From: Salinimicrobium catena
GTDB lineage: Bacteria; Bacteroidota; Bacteroidia; Flavobacteriales; Flavobacteriaceae
Direction: 5' to 3'
Length of the DNA: 64,000 nucleotides
Assembly (NCBI RefSeq): GCF_900102915.1
Contig: NZ_FNGG01000005.1
Coordinates: 100,556 to 164,555, forward strand
Positions 1-7,468 of the stretch are shown here, piece after piece. Position 1 is the first letter of the stretch. The number at the start of each line of letters is the position of its first letter. The position numbers and the translations under genes are program-made. The notes under the pieces are model-generated. The model saw nothing but the letters and a program-made list of their open reading frames with translations, was not told the DNA's origin and made no database searches.

Positions 1-350
1 GAGCGCTGGGATATAGCTCGTAAATCTCATATTTCAGACTTTTTTAAACGGCGAGAATAACTACGCCTTGGCTGCGTAACCGAATCATAGTAGGTTACTC
101 TTAGTCCCTGCAAGGCAGGGAGCCAAGATGTCTCGCGGGAGCCTTGATTTACGGCGCCCGCACCAGAGGCACCGGTAAAGTAAATATAGAAACCGCAGGG
201 TCCTGATGCGGTTTTGAAACTTAAGCGGGAATACGTGCAAGATTGGTGGTTTTCGGCCGGTCTTGCATCGACAACCAAACGAAAACTAAGCGTGTAGAAA
301 GCAGCTGAATTGCTTGTTTGGACGGCGGTTCGAACCCGCCCGACTCCACC
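1..350 (+). ncRNA. ssrA: tmRNA (SsrA), 5' end cut by window edge
   Basis: Transfer-messenger RNA, which rescues stalled ribosomes and tags the nascent peptide for proteolysis. The tag reading frame is visible at 50-79 and reads GENNYALAA followed by TAA, the form expected for Bacteroidota. The tRNA-like 3' end is at about 320-350: a T-arm with GGTTCGAACCC and an acceptor strand CGACTCC followed by ACC. The 5' acceptor strand and the start of the RNA lie before position 1, so the gene is partial. A terminator hairpin follows directly. Seen: tag ORF and T-loop. Known: family architecture. The exact 3' end is uncertain by a few bases. Confidence 0.95.
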
Positions 351-755
351 TTCGCTCGCCGAAGCTCAGACATGAGCGAGGGCGAGCTTTTTTTTGCCAT
401 CCTTTTCTTATTTTTTATTTATTCTCCTTTAAGTGGCGAGCTACGGTGGACACAGTCCACTCCATTCATCTATGAAATAAGCCCAACATCTTTCGCTCGC
501 CAAAGCTCAGACATCTCGAATACGAGCTTTTTTATTTAATTCATTTTCCATCAACTTATCCACCGCTCTAATTGGCGAGCTACAGTGGACACAACCCACT
601 TCATTCATCAATGAAATAAATAAACATCTTCGCTCACCGAAGCTCGGACATGAGCAAAGACTAGCTATTTTATTGCAATTCTTTTCCTATATTTATTTAT
701 TCTCCTTTAAGTGGCGAGCTTCGGTAGACAAAGTCCACTTCAATTTTTTCTTCAA
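351..755 (+). repeat. Three tandem units of a ~130-140 bp hairpin/mini-ORF repeat leading into a GIY-YIG gene
   Basis: The units start at about 351, 491 and 629. Each has a 3'-type part beginning TTCGCTC(G/A)CC(G/A)AAGCTC, then an AT-rich spacer, then a 5'-type part of the form TGGCGAGCT(A/T)C(G/A)GT(G/A)GACA. The two parts share inverted sequence (ACCGAAGCTCG versus CGAGCTTCGGT). In the first two units the 5' part opens a 15-codon frame ending in TAA. In the third it runs straight into the GIY-YIG gene at 756. A further decayed 5' part lies at about 1073-1108 before the second GIY-YIG gene. The stretch reads as an array of gene cassettes, two of which have lost their gene body. Confidence 0.75.
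354..395 (+). terminator. Rho-independent terminator of ssrA, also first copy of the hairpin repeat
   Basis: A double-nested hairpin has outer arms GCTCGCC (354-360) and GGCGAGC (381-387) and inner arms GCTCA (364-368) and TGAGC (373-377). It is followed by eight T residues (388-395). It starts within a few bases of the tmRNA 3' end and so should terminate ssrA. The same sequence recurs, decayed, at about 491-535 and 629-675. Confidence 0.8.
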
Positions 756-998
756 ATGGAAACATGGACAGTCTATTTATTGAAATGCTCAAATAATTCT
801 GTTTACGTTGGATGCACTTCAAATCTTGAACAGAGAATAAAAGAACATAATAGTGGAAAAGTAAAATCTACACAGTACAGAATTCCTGTTTCTGTGACTA
901 CCAAAATCACCTTTAATGATAAATACAAAGCATACAATTTTGAAAAATACCTCAAAACGGGATCAGGAAGAGCTTTTTTAAATAAACGATTACTATAA
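756..998 (+). CDS. Small GIY-YIG nuclease-domain protein (first of two behind ssrA)
   Basis: An 80-residue single-domain GIY-YIG (URI-like) protein. The degenerate GIY/YIG pair is seen as VYLLKC...VYVGCT, followed by the helix LEQRIKEH carrying the conserved Arg. The metal-binding Glu is in NFEKYLKTGSG. I chose the ATG at 756. The frame is open back to a GTG at 711 inside the repeat, which would add VASFGRQSPLQFFLQ. That prefix is similar to the mini-ORFs of the upstream gene-less units. The family includes UvrC-like and homing nucleases, but the substrate of these tiny stand-alone proteins is not established. It is followed by a hairpin and is a paralogue of the next gene (shared YLKTGSG.AF..KRLL end). 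Confidence 0.8.
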   Translation: METWTVYLLKCSNNSVYVGCTSNLEQRIKEHNSGKVKSTQYRIPVSVTTKITFNDKYKAYNFEKYLKTGSGRAFLNKRLL

Positions 999-1003
999 AC
1001 TAA

Positions 1004-1047
1004 CTTCCCGAAGCTTTTGGTTTTCAAAAGCGAAGGAGGGCTTTTTA
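1004..1047 (+). terminator. Hairpin after GIY-YIG gene, divergent copy of the repeat 3' part
   Basis: CTTTTG (1014-1019) pairs with CAAAAG (1025-1030). Less perfect outer pairing and a T-rich tail (GGGCTTTTTATTT) follow. Its CTTCCCGAAGCTT resembles the CGCTCGCCGAAGCTC of the array hairpins, so it is probably the same module boundary. Confidence 0.5.
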
Positions 1048-1164
1048 TTTGAATTTATTTCCAACATAACGAATCGTGCGAGGGCTTCAATGGACACATC
1101 CACTTCTTCTTTACTCACAAATTCTAAATCTTTCCTATTTTCATTTACATCAATTTGATCGATT

Positions 1165-1506
1165 ATGGAATTACCTTATGCCGTTTACATCCTGAAATGC
1201 TCGACCGGACAATATTATATCGGCTTTACAGAAGATATTCAGAAAAGGCTAAAGAAGCACCAAAAAGGAGAAGTACATTTTACAAAGGATAAATTGCCTG
1301 TAGAATTGATTCATCTTTCACCGTTCCCCGACAAGAAAAAGGCCTGCGATTTTGAACGATACCTCAAGACAGGATCAGGAGCAGCCTTCCACCAGAAAAG
1401 ATTGCTTAAAAAAAGCCCGGCACTGGCCGGGCTTTTGATCTCAGAATATTTTCTTACTTCTTTATTTCTGCCGGAGTTTTCATGGTTTCATTCACCTGGT
1501 CCTTGA
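1165..1506 (+). CDS. Small GIY-YIG nuclease-domain protein with a run-on C-terminus
   Basis: The first ~84 residues form a GIY-YIG domain: AVYILKC...YYIGFT, then IQKRLKKH, then the Glu in CDFERYLKTGSG. It is close to the gene at 756 and ends in the same AFHQKRLL. There the paralogue stops, but this frame continues 29 codons through the terminator hairpin at 1411-1436 (encoding KKSPALAGLLI). It then runs into the 3' end of the opposite-strand M16 gene, stopping at 1506. The last ~29 residues are therefore probably a consequence of a lost stop codon. A decayed copy of the array 5' part lies upstream (about 1073-1108), and nothing else is seen in 1048-1164. Confidence 0.7.
   Translation: MELPYAVYILKCSTGQYYIGFTEDIQKRLKKHQKGEVHFTKDKLPVELIHLSPFPDKKKACDFERYLKTGSGAAFHQKRLLKKSPALAGLLISEYFLTSLFLPEFSWFHSPGP
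1411..1436 (-). terminator. Terminator of the M16 peptidase pair
   Basis: Perfect arms AAAAGCCCGGC (1411-1421) and GCCGGGCTTTT (1426-1436) enclose a 4-nt loop, with A/T runs on both sides, so it can work in both directions. It lies 18 bases past the stop of the minus-strand M16 gene and inside the frame of the plus-strand GIY-YIG gene. Confidence 0.8.
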
Positions 1507-2842
1507 TCTTTTCCTTATCACCCACAACAATTAAAGTCATTTTCTCCGGCTGGATGTATTTTTCAGCCATGGTCTGGATCTGCTGTGGAGTTATGGCATT
1601 GATGTTCTTCACCTGGTCTACCAAAAAGGATTCGGGCAGGTTGTGAACGTCTAAAAAGCTCAACTGGCTAATAATACCCCAGGGGGAAGAATTCTGCAGT
1701 ACGTAGATCCCTGATTCATAGTTCTGGATCCCCTGCAATTCCTCCTTTGAAGGCGCCTCGTTTTGCAGTCGGCGGATCTCTTTATTGATCTCTTCAATTG
1801 AAGCTCCGGTGAACTCTGTGGTCACATCGGCATTCTCGAACCAAAGGCCGGTCTTGTAATTGGCGACCAATGCACTGTTGGGAGAATAAGTGTACCCCTT
1901 ATCTTCCCGAATATTACTGGTGATACGTGAACCAAAAGAGCCTCCCAGTAAGGAATTCATCACATCAAGCGCGATATAGTCTTCATGCGACGGATCTACT
2001 ACAGGCAACCCATAGTAGATAGTGGACTGTGGAGCTCCGGGCCTGTCGATGATCTTTACGGCGGCAGCTGTTTCCGGTTCTGCAATCGGGTAATCAACTG
2101 CCGGGCCCTTTCTCCAGCTGCTCAATTTTTCTTTTACCGCTGTTTTCACCTCCTCTGCATTAAAATTCCCCACAACATAAACCGTTGCCCGTTGCGCCCC
2201 GAAATTCTCCTCATAGAAGCCTTTTACATCCTCAAGATCATAAGAATTTACCTGCTCGGCTGTAGGATACTGCCTGCCGTAAGGATGATCTGGATATATC
2301 TCTGCAAAGAACTCTTTTCTTGCCTGGGTTCCGGGTCTGGACAATGCAACACTTAAGTTCCGATTCATATCTTTTTTAAGCCGCTCCAGTTCGCTTTGCG
2401 GCAGCTTTGGGTCTACAAGTACATCGCTCAAAATACGCATTGCTTCGGGCGTAAATTCTGAAAGCACACTGGTGCTTAAAGAGGTGGTATGGGTGCCGAC
2501 TCCCACGTTCAGGTTCCCTCCCATTCCGGCGAGTTTATCCTTTACAGAATAATCTGCCGTCGTTCCTTCTTCCATCAGGTCTGCCAGGAGATCTGCCAGC
2601 CATACCTCATCTTCAGCTTCATTTATATTTCCGGTTTTCAAATTGATGCTGATGGTAGCCTTTGGAATACTGCCATAAGGCACCAGCACGAGCTTAAGGC
2701 CATTATCATAATTGATCACCTCCTTTTCGGGAAGGGTAAAATCCTTTGGTTCCCCACCTTGTGGCGGAGTCTCTTTGTCCTGAGCTTTACCCGGCAGCAC
2801 CAGGAATAAAGCTAATATGAAGGTATAAATAGATGTTTTCAT
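1454..2842 (-). CDS. M16 family peptidase-like protein, zinc motif absent
   Basis: 462 residues with a signal peptide (MKTSIYTFILALFLVLPGKAQ). It has the M16 fold signature VINYDNGLKLVLVPYGSIPKA and the later R..Y-type region (GSFGSRITSNIREDKGYTYS) of the second M16 domain. The HxxEH zinc site is not present: the equivalent helix reads LADLLADLMEEGT. In M16B heterodimers such a subunit supplies the R/Y pair while its partner carries zinc. The start codon shares its A with the stop of the upstream M16 gene (TAATG), so translation is probably coupled and the two likely form one periplasmic heterodimer. The substrate is unknown. Confidence 0.9.
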   Translation of the reverse strand: MKTSIYTFILALFLVLPGKAQDKETPPQGGEPKDFTLPEKEVINYDNGLKLVLVPYGSIPKATISINLKTGNINEAEDEVWLADLLADLMEEGTTADYSVKDKLAGMGGNLNVGVGTHTTSLSTSVLSEFTPEAMRILSDVLVDPKLPQSELERLKKDMNRNLSVALSRPGTQARKEFFAEIYPDHPYGRQYPTAEQVNSYDLEDVKGFYEENFGAQRATVYVVGNFNAEEVKTAVKEKLSSWRKGPAVDYPIAEPETAAAVKIIDRPGAPQSTIYYGLPVVDPSHEDYIALDVMNSLLGGSFGSRITSNIREDKGYTYSPNSALVANYKTGLWFENADVTTEFTGASIEEINKEIRRLQNEAPSKEELQGIQNYESGIYVLQNSSPWGIISQLSFLDVHNLPESFLVDQVKNINAITPQQIQTMAEKYIQPEKMTLIVVGDKEKIKDQVNETMKTPAEIKK

Positions 2843-4221
2843 TAGTTCGGGTTTTCATTATTAGCCAAAAGCGGATTTACGGTGAGAATGGTTCTGTTCG
2901 ATCGACGCAGATATTCAGAAACCGTTTTGTTCATTAATTCGGGAGTTACTTTCTTGAATTCCCCCTCAAGTTCGTTGATACGGGCCGGATCGTCATCAAA
3001 AAGAGCGAAAGTCGCAAGCAGATCTGCCCTGCCCAGTCCAAATGTACCGCCCAGGTCATCATAAAGCTGGGAGCGCATTTTCACGATGGCATTGTCCAGC
3101 ATTTCCGGGGTTATCTTCAAATTGTTCATCACCTCATCTACTGCCGTAACCACCTGTTCTTTTGAGGTCTCATTATCGTAGGTGAAATTGAACATGAACT
3201 GCATAGGTCCGTTATAGTTGAACATATTTCCTAGATAATTGATCCCGCCGCTCACATTGGAAGTATAACCGAGCTCATCGACCAGCTTTTTCTGAAGCAA
3301 GGCATTGTCCCCCTGCACCAGGATCTGGTTCAGCAAGCCCATGGCATAATATTCCGGGGTATTTCGTTCCGGCATATGGTAAGCGATGGCCATTGCAGGT
3401 TTATTCGCCAGGGAATCATTTTTGACAAATTGCTTTTCCTTTTCCTGTCTGGGCTCAGAAATGTCCGGTTTCTTCGGAAGGTCTGCAGCCGGGATATCTC
3501 CGAAGTATTCTTTGATCCATTGTTTGGCTTTTTCCATATCAAAATCTCCCACTACGGCAAGTGCAGCGTTGTTGGGTGAATAATAGGTATTGAAGAAGCT
3601 TTCCACATCTTCTAAAGTCGCAGCATCAAGGTCTTCCAGATCCCCATAAAAGTTGTGGGCATTATACCAATTGGTATTCGCATACTGCGGCATATCCAGC
3701 CACGGGAATCCTCCGTAAGGCTGATTCAAAACGTTCACTTTTACCTCATTTTTTACCACTCCCTGCTGATTGGTGAGGTTTTCTTGAGTAATGTCAAGCC
3801 CCCGCATCCTGTCGGCTTCGGCCCATAACATGGTTTCCAGTTTGTTCGCCGGAACGATCTCAAAATAGTTGGTAAAGTCAAAACGGGTGGAACCGTTCAA
3901 AACACCACCGTTTTCCTGAACCAGTTTAATGAATTCCATTTTTCCCAGGTTCTGTGATCCCTGGAACATCATGTGTTCAAAAAGGTGAGCGAAGCCCGTG
4001 CGGTCTTTGGGTTCGATCCTGAACCCAATGTTATAATATACCGCGACGATCGCGGTAGGTGCAGTTTCATCAGGAGAGAGGATTACCTTGAGACCGTTAT
4101 CCAGGGTATAATATTCCACCGGAACATTGTACTCGTTTGGTCCACTGCTTTGCTGTTGGTTTTGCGCAAAACCTGAGGAGGTGATCATCAGGAGCAAAAA
4201 CAATTTCATAATTTTCTTCAT
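2842..4221 (-). CDS. M16 family zinc metallopeptidase (catalytic subunit)
   Basis: 459 residues with an N-terminal signal peptide (cleavage near SSGFAQ). The inverted zinc motif HLFEH is at residues 79-83, and the distal Glu is in VVKNEVKVN at about 159, 76 residues later as usual for the family. It is the first gene of a two-gene unit with the non-catalytic partner, overlapping it by one base. Proteins of this type degrade peptides in the periplasm or at the cell surface of Bacteroidota. I saw no exact TAnnTTTG promoter upstream; TATATTTT at about 60 bases is the nearest approach. Confidence 0.93.
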   Translation of the reverse strand: MKKIMKLFLLLMITSSGFAQNQQQSSGPNEYNVPVEYYTLDNGLKVILSPDETAPTAIVAVYYNIGFRIEPKDRTGFAHLFEHMMFQGSQNLGKMEFIKLVQENGGVLNGSTRFDFTNYFEIVPANKLETMLWAEADRMRGLDITQENLTNQQGVVKNEVKVNVLNQPYGGFPWLDMPQYANTNWYNAHNFYGDLEDLDAATLEDVESFFNTYYSPNNAALAVVGDFDMEKAKQWIKEYFGDIPAADLPKKPDISEPRQEKEKQFVKNDSLANKPAMAIAYHMPERNTPEYYAMGLLNQILVQGDNALLQKKLVDELGYTSNVSGGINYLGNMFNYNGPMQFMFNFTYDNETSKEQVVTAVDEVMNNLKITPEMLDNAIVKMRSQLYDDLGGTFGLGRADLLATFALFDDDPARINELEGEFKKVTPELMNKTVSEYLRRSNRTILTVNPLLANNENPN

Positions 4222-4418
4222 AAGTTGATAATGTTTAGTTGATCTATTAAAATTGTCACTAACAGACTCTTAAAATATAAAAATTTTCAGAAAATATCTG
4301 CTGAAGAAATTATATTAGAAAGCTGACCCTCAGTCTTAAATACAGCAAGAGAGAAGATTTTACTTCATTCCGGAAAAGTAAATCAGAAATGAAATTCAGG
4401 TTGAAATAAGCTCTCCCG

Positions 4419-4460
4419 AAAAAAAAGATCCCGCCAAACATGAGTTTGAGCGGGATCTTT
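4419..4460 (-). terminator. Terminator of hutU
   Basis: Arms AAAGATCCCGC (4424-4434) and GCGGGATCTTT (4450-4460). The A-run at 4419-4426 becomes the U-tract on the minus strand. It lies 28 bases beyond the hutU stop. Confidence 0.85.
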
Positions 4461-4487
4461 AAGTTCCTTTCTTTAAAAGTTAGAAGA

Positions 4488-6539
4488 TTATTCTTTCTGA
4501 TCAAAAAGCTCGTCATCCACCATATTAGGAATGGTGACCTTTAACTGCGGCTCGGATTCCATAGCGCGCTTGATCGCGAATACGGCACCCTCGTTTCGGG
4601 CCCAGGCTCTTCTGGAAATACCATTATTCACATCCCAGTGCAGCATGGACTGGAGGCGTCTTGCAGATTCCTTGTTACCTTCCAGAACCATCCCGAATCC
4701 GCCGTTGATCACTTCTCCCCAGCCAACTCCGCCGCCGTTGTGGATGCTCACCCAGGTGGCTCCTCTAAAACTATCGCCAATTACGTTGTGTATGGCCATG
4801 TCGGCCGTAAAACGGGAGCCGTCGTAGATATTGGAAGTTTCGCGGTATGGAGAATCGGTTCCCGAAACGTCGTGGTGATCCCTTCCCAGAACTACCGTTC
4901 CTATCTCACCTTTGGCGATGGCATCGTTGAAGGCCTTGGCGATCTCCATTCTTCCCAGGGCATCGGCATACAGGATGCGGGCCTGTGAACCTACCACCAG
5001 TTTGTTCTCTCTCGCGCCCTGTATCCACTTGATGTTATCCTGCATTTGCTGCTGGATCTCTTCCGGAGAATCTTTCTTTAGTCTCTCTAATACTTCGGAA
5101 GCGATCGCATCGGTCCTGTCAAGGTCTTCCTGCTTTCCGGAAGCGCATACCCAACGGAAGGGTCCGAAACCGTAATCAAAACACATGGGCCCCATGATAT
5201 CCTGCACGTAACTCGGGTATGCGAAATTTTCCTTGTCTTTGGCTTTTTCCGAAGTCACGAAATTGCCCTGTTCGTCTTTAAATATTTTTGCGCCCGCTCT
5301 GGAAGCTTCCAGTAAAAAGGCATTTCCGTAATCAAAGAAATAAGTGCCTTTTTGGGTGTGGCGGTTGATCGCCTCGGTCTGCCTTCTAAGACTCTCCTGA
5401 ACTTTTTCTTTGAACGCTTCTGGGTCATTAGCCATAAGCTCGTTCGACTCCTCAAAGGAAAGTCCCACCGGATAATAGCCTCCTGCCCACGGATTGTGAA
5501 GGGAGGTCTGATCACTTCCCAGGTCGATATGAAGTTCCTGCTTGTCAAATTCTTCCCATACGTCAACCACGTTGCCCAGGTAAGCGAAAGAGATCGTTTT
5601 CTTTTCTTCTTTAGCCCTTTTTACTTTTTCAACAAGGCTTGAAATATCGGTGACCACCTCATCTACCCAGCCTTGTGAATGACGGGTTTCCACGGCTTTA
5701 GGATTCACCTCGGCACAAACCGTGATGCAGCCTGCAATGTTCCCGGCCTTAGGCTGCGCCCCACTCATGCCTCCCAGGCCAGAGGTGACAAATATTGAAC
5801 CACCCCCTGGCCCCCTCCCTGAAAGGGAGGGGAGCTTTTGAGCTATTTTCCGAAGAGCATTTAGTACGGTAATGGTGGTACCATGAACGATCCCCTGCGG
5901 ACCAATATACATGTAACTTCCCGCGGTCATTTGTCCGTACTGGGTGACACCCAACGCATTGAACTTTTCCCAGTCATCGGGTTTGGAGTAATTGGGGATC
6001 ATCATTCCGTTGGTGACCACCACCCTTGGCGCGTCCTTGTGAGATGGGAACAGCCCCATAGGATGTCCCGAGTACATCACCAAAGTCTGTTCATTTGTCA
6101 TCTCGGCGAGGTATTTCATCACCAGGCGGTACTGCGCCCAGTTCTGGAAAACGGCGCCGTTCCCTCCGTAGGTGATGAGCTCGTGCGGATGCTGGGCTAC
6201 CTTCGGATCCAGGTTGTTCTGGATCATGAGCATGATGGCCTTGGCCTGTTCGCATTTACCCGGATACTCTTCAATAGAACGGGCATACATGTCATAATCC
6301 GGCTTAAAGCGGTACATGTAGATCCTTCCGTAGGTGTCCAGTTCCTCACGAAACTCGGGAAGCAGCTCGGCATGGTGCTTCGGCTCAAAGTAACGAAGCG
6401 CATTTCTCAGGGCCAGTTTCTTTTCTTCGGAATTTAATATTTCCTTGCGCTTTGGCGCGTGGTTCACATTGGGATCGTATGCTTTTGCTGCAGGCAGCCT
6501 ATCGGGAATGCCCTCTAAAATCTGTTGTTTAAAATTCAT
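4488..6539 (-). CDS. hutU: Urocanate hydratase (urocanase)
   Basis: Converts urocanate to imidazolone propionate in histidine breakdown, using tightly bound NAD+; cytoplasmic. 683 residues with unmistakable urocanase blocks: ITYGGNGAVFQNWAQY, YSGHPMGLFPS, VTSGLGGMSGAQPKAGNIAG, YVQDIMGPMCFDYGFGPFRWV and NGGGVGWGEVINGGFGMV. At about residues 234-249 the sequence AQKLPSLSGRGPGGGS interrupts the link between NALRKI and IFVTSGLGG. It is encoded by a perfect palindrome (5812-5832) and is not part of the family pattern. The reading frame survives. No hutH, hutI or hutG is adjacent. The protein is probably functional, because the insertion lies in a loop just before the NAD-binding segment. Confidence 0.95.
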   Translation of the reverse strand: MNFKQQILEGIPDRLPAAKAYDPNVNHAPKRKEILNSEEKKLALRNALRYFEPKHHAELLPEFREELDTYGRIYMYRFKPDYDMYARSIEEYPGKCEQAKAIMLMIQNNLDPKVAQHPHELITYGGNGAVFQNWAQYRLVMKYLAEMTNEQTLVMYSGHPMGLFPSHKDAPRVVVTNGMMIPNYSKPDDWEKFNALGVTQYGQMTAGSYMYIGPQGIVHGTTITVLNALRKIAQKLPSLSGRGPGGGSIFVTSGLGGMSGAQPKAGNIAGCITVCAEVNPKAVETRHSQGWVDEVVTDISSLVEKVKRAKEEKKTISFAYLGNVVDVWEEFDKQELHIDLGSDQTSLHNPWAGGYYPVGLSFEESNELMANDPEAFKEKVQESLRRQTEAINRHTQKGTYFFDYGNAFLLEASRAGAKIFKDEQGNFVTSEKAKDKENFAYPSYVQDIMGPMCFDYGFGPFRWVCASGKQEDLDRTDAIASEVLERLKKDSPEEIQQQMQDNIKWIQGARENKLVVGSQARILYADALGRMEIAKAFNDAIAKGEIGTVVLGRDHHDVSGTDSPYRETSNIYDGSRFTADMAIHNVIGDSFRGATWVSIHNGGGVGWGEVINGGFGMVLEGNKESARRLQSMLHWDVNNGISRRAWARNEGAVFAIKRAMESEPQLKVTIPNMVDDELFDQKE
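5797..5838. repeat. REP-like palindrome inserted in frame within hutU
   Basis: Nine-base perfect arms CCCCTCCCT (5812-5820) and AGGGAGGGG (5824-5832) have a 3-nt loop. They are flanked by a GC-rich CACCCCCTGGC on one side and AGCTTTTGAGC on the other. Base composition differs sharply from the surrounding gene. The element's exact edges are unknown; the given span is the part coding for residues not expected in urocanase. Confidence 0.7.
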
Positions 6540-6579
6540 TTCTGTAATCTCATTTATGGCTTCAGAATTTTCAGCTATT

Positions 6580-6608
6580 AAAAAAGCTGCCTTACCGACA
6601 GCTTTTTT
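6580..6608 (-). terminator. Terminator of the HYC_CC_PP-SusC-SusD-PepSY operon
   Basis: Perfect arms AAAAAAGCTG (6580-6589) and CAGCTTTTTT (6599-6608) with a 9-nt loop. It lies 55 bases past the PepSY gene stop and about 40 bases before the hutU start, separating the two minus-strand units. Confidence 0.85.
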
Positions 6609-6662
6609 AGCTTTTCAGAAAATACTGCTGATCACCTGAAAATAGTATCTAAAGCCAACTTC

Positions 6663-7400
6663 TTAAACGGTCGTTTTCTTTGTCTTCTTTTTCTTCTTCT
6701 TTTTGGGGTCAAGAAATTTCCTGATGGTAGGCGAAGAAATGTACCACAGTACAAATCCGCTCAACACCGTGATCAATCCAAGAAGAGAGAAAACTCTCAA
6801 GATGATGTTGTTGAAATCATCCCTTCCTTCGTAATCCATGGTATGGGTCATCCATAGGAAATCGAACCAGCGCCAGTCCCTGTGGCGAAGTGTCCTGAAA
6901 GTTCCGTCTTCGATCGAGATATAGGCTCTTATATTTTCCGGCGTGTCATACGAAACCACGTAAGCCGGCAGTGGTCCGCCGCGATACTCGTGGTGGTTGC
7001 CGGTTTCGGTTATTCTTTCCACGCCTTCCACTTTCAAACCGTCTATCATATTCTTTTCGGCTATTGAAAGGGCTTCCGCTTCAGTAAGCCCATGTTTCAT
7101 CTCACCGGTACGGGCATGGTGAAGCATACTGTGGTTGATCCAGTAATAAGGTTCTCCCGCGATCTCCTTTAGTTCTACGGAATGCACTTCCATTCCTGAA
7201 GATTCTGACGGACTTTTCAGTCCCTCGAAGCTCGAATGAGCCATTTCAGTTTTACGATATTGATCTCCATGTATCTCATCAATATCTGTCCAGCTGAAGT
7301 ATAGTCCGCTCACGGTCCACATGATGAACTGAATTCCCAAAAATATCCCCAGATACCTGTGGGCCTGCCTAATCTTTAAGGCTGTTTGTCTTTTTACCAT
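6663..7400 (-). CDS. PepSY-domain membrane protein
   Basis: 245 residues. Transmembrane segments are seen at about 16-36 (YLGIFLGIQFIMWTVSGLYF) and 200-222 (ILRVFSLLGLITVLSGFVLWYI). Between them is a periplasmic region with a PepSY-like repeat (LTEAEALSIAEKNMIDGLKVEGVERI...YVVSYDTPENIRAYISIEDGTF). The tail is strongly basic (a run of Lys). PepSY_TM proteins often sit with iron or copper uptake genes, and some act in reducing imported siderophore complexes; here that is inference. It is the last gene of the operon behind SusD, 68 bases away, and is followed by a strong terminator. Confidence 0.85.
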   Translation of the reverse strand: MVKRQTALKIRQAHRYLGIFLGIQFIMWTVSGLYFSWTDIDEIHGDQYRKTEMAHSSFEGLKSPSESSGMEVHSVELKEIAGEPYYWINHSMLHHARTGEMKHGLTEAEALSIAEKNMIDGLKVEGVERITETGNHHEYRGGPLPAYVVSYDTPENIRAYISIEDGTFRTLRHRDWRWFDFLWMTHTMDYEGRDDFNNIILRVFSLLGLITVLSGFVLWYISSPTIRKFLDPKKKKKKKTKKTTV

Positions 7401-7468
7401 TATTGTATTGTTAAAGGAGGCCGGGCGGTTTTCTTTTTAAACCCGGCCTCCGGAAATTTTAGTTTCTA

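Noticed and set aside
351..755. CRISPR-like array behind ssrA
   Set aside because: Units of ~130-140 bp are imperfect copies of one sequence with homologous interiors, so there are no unique spacers.
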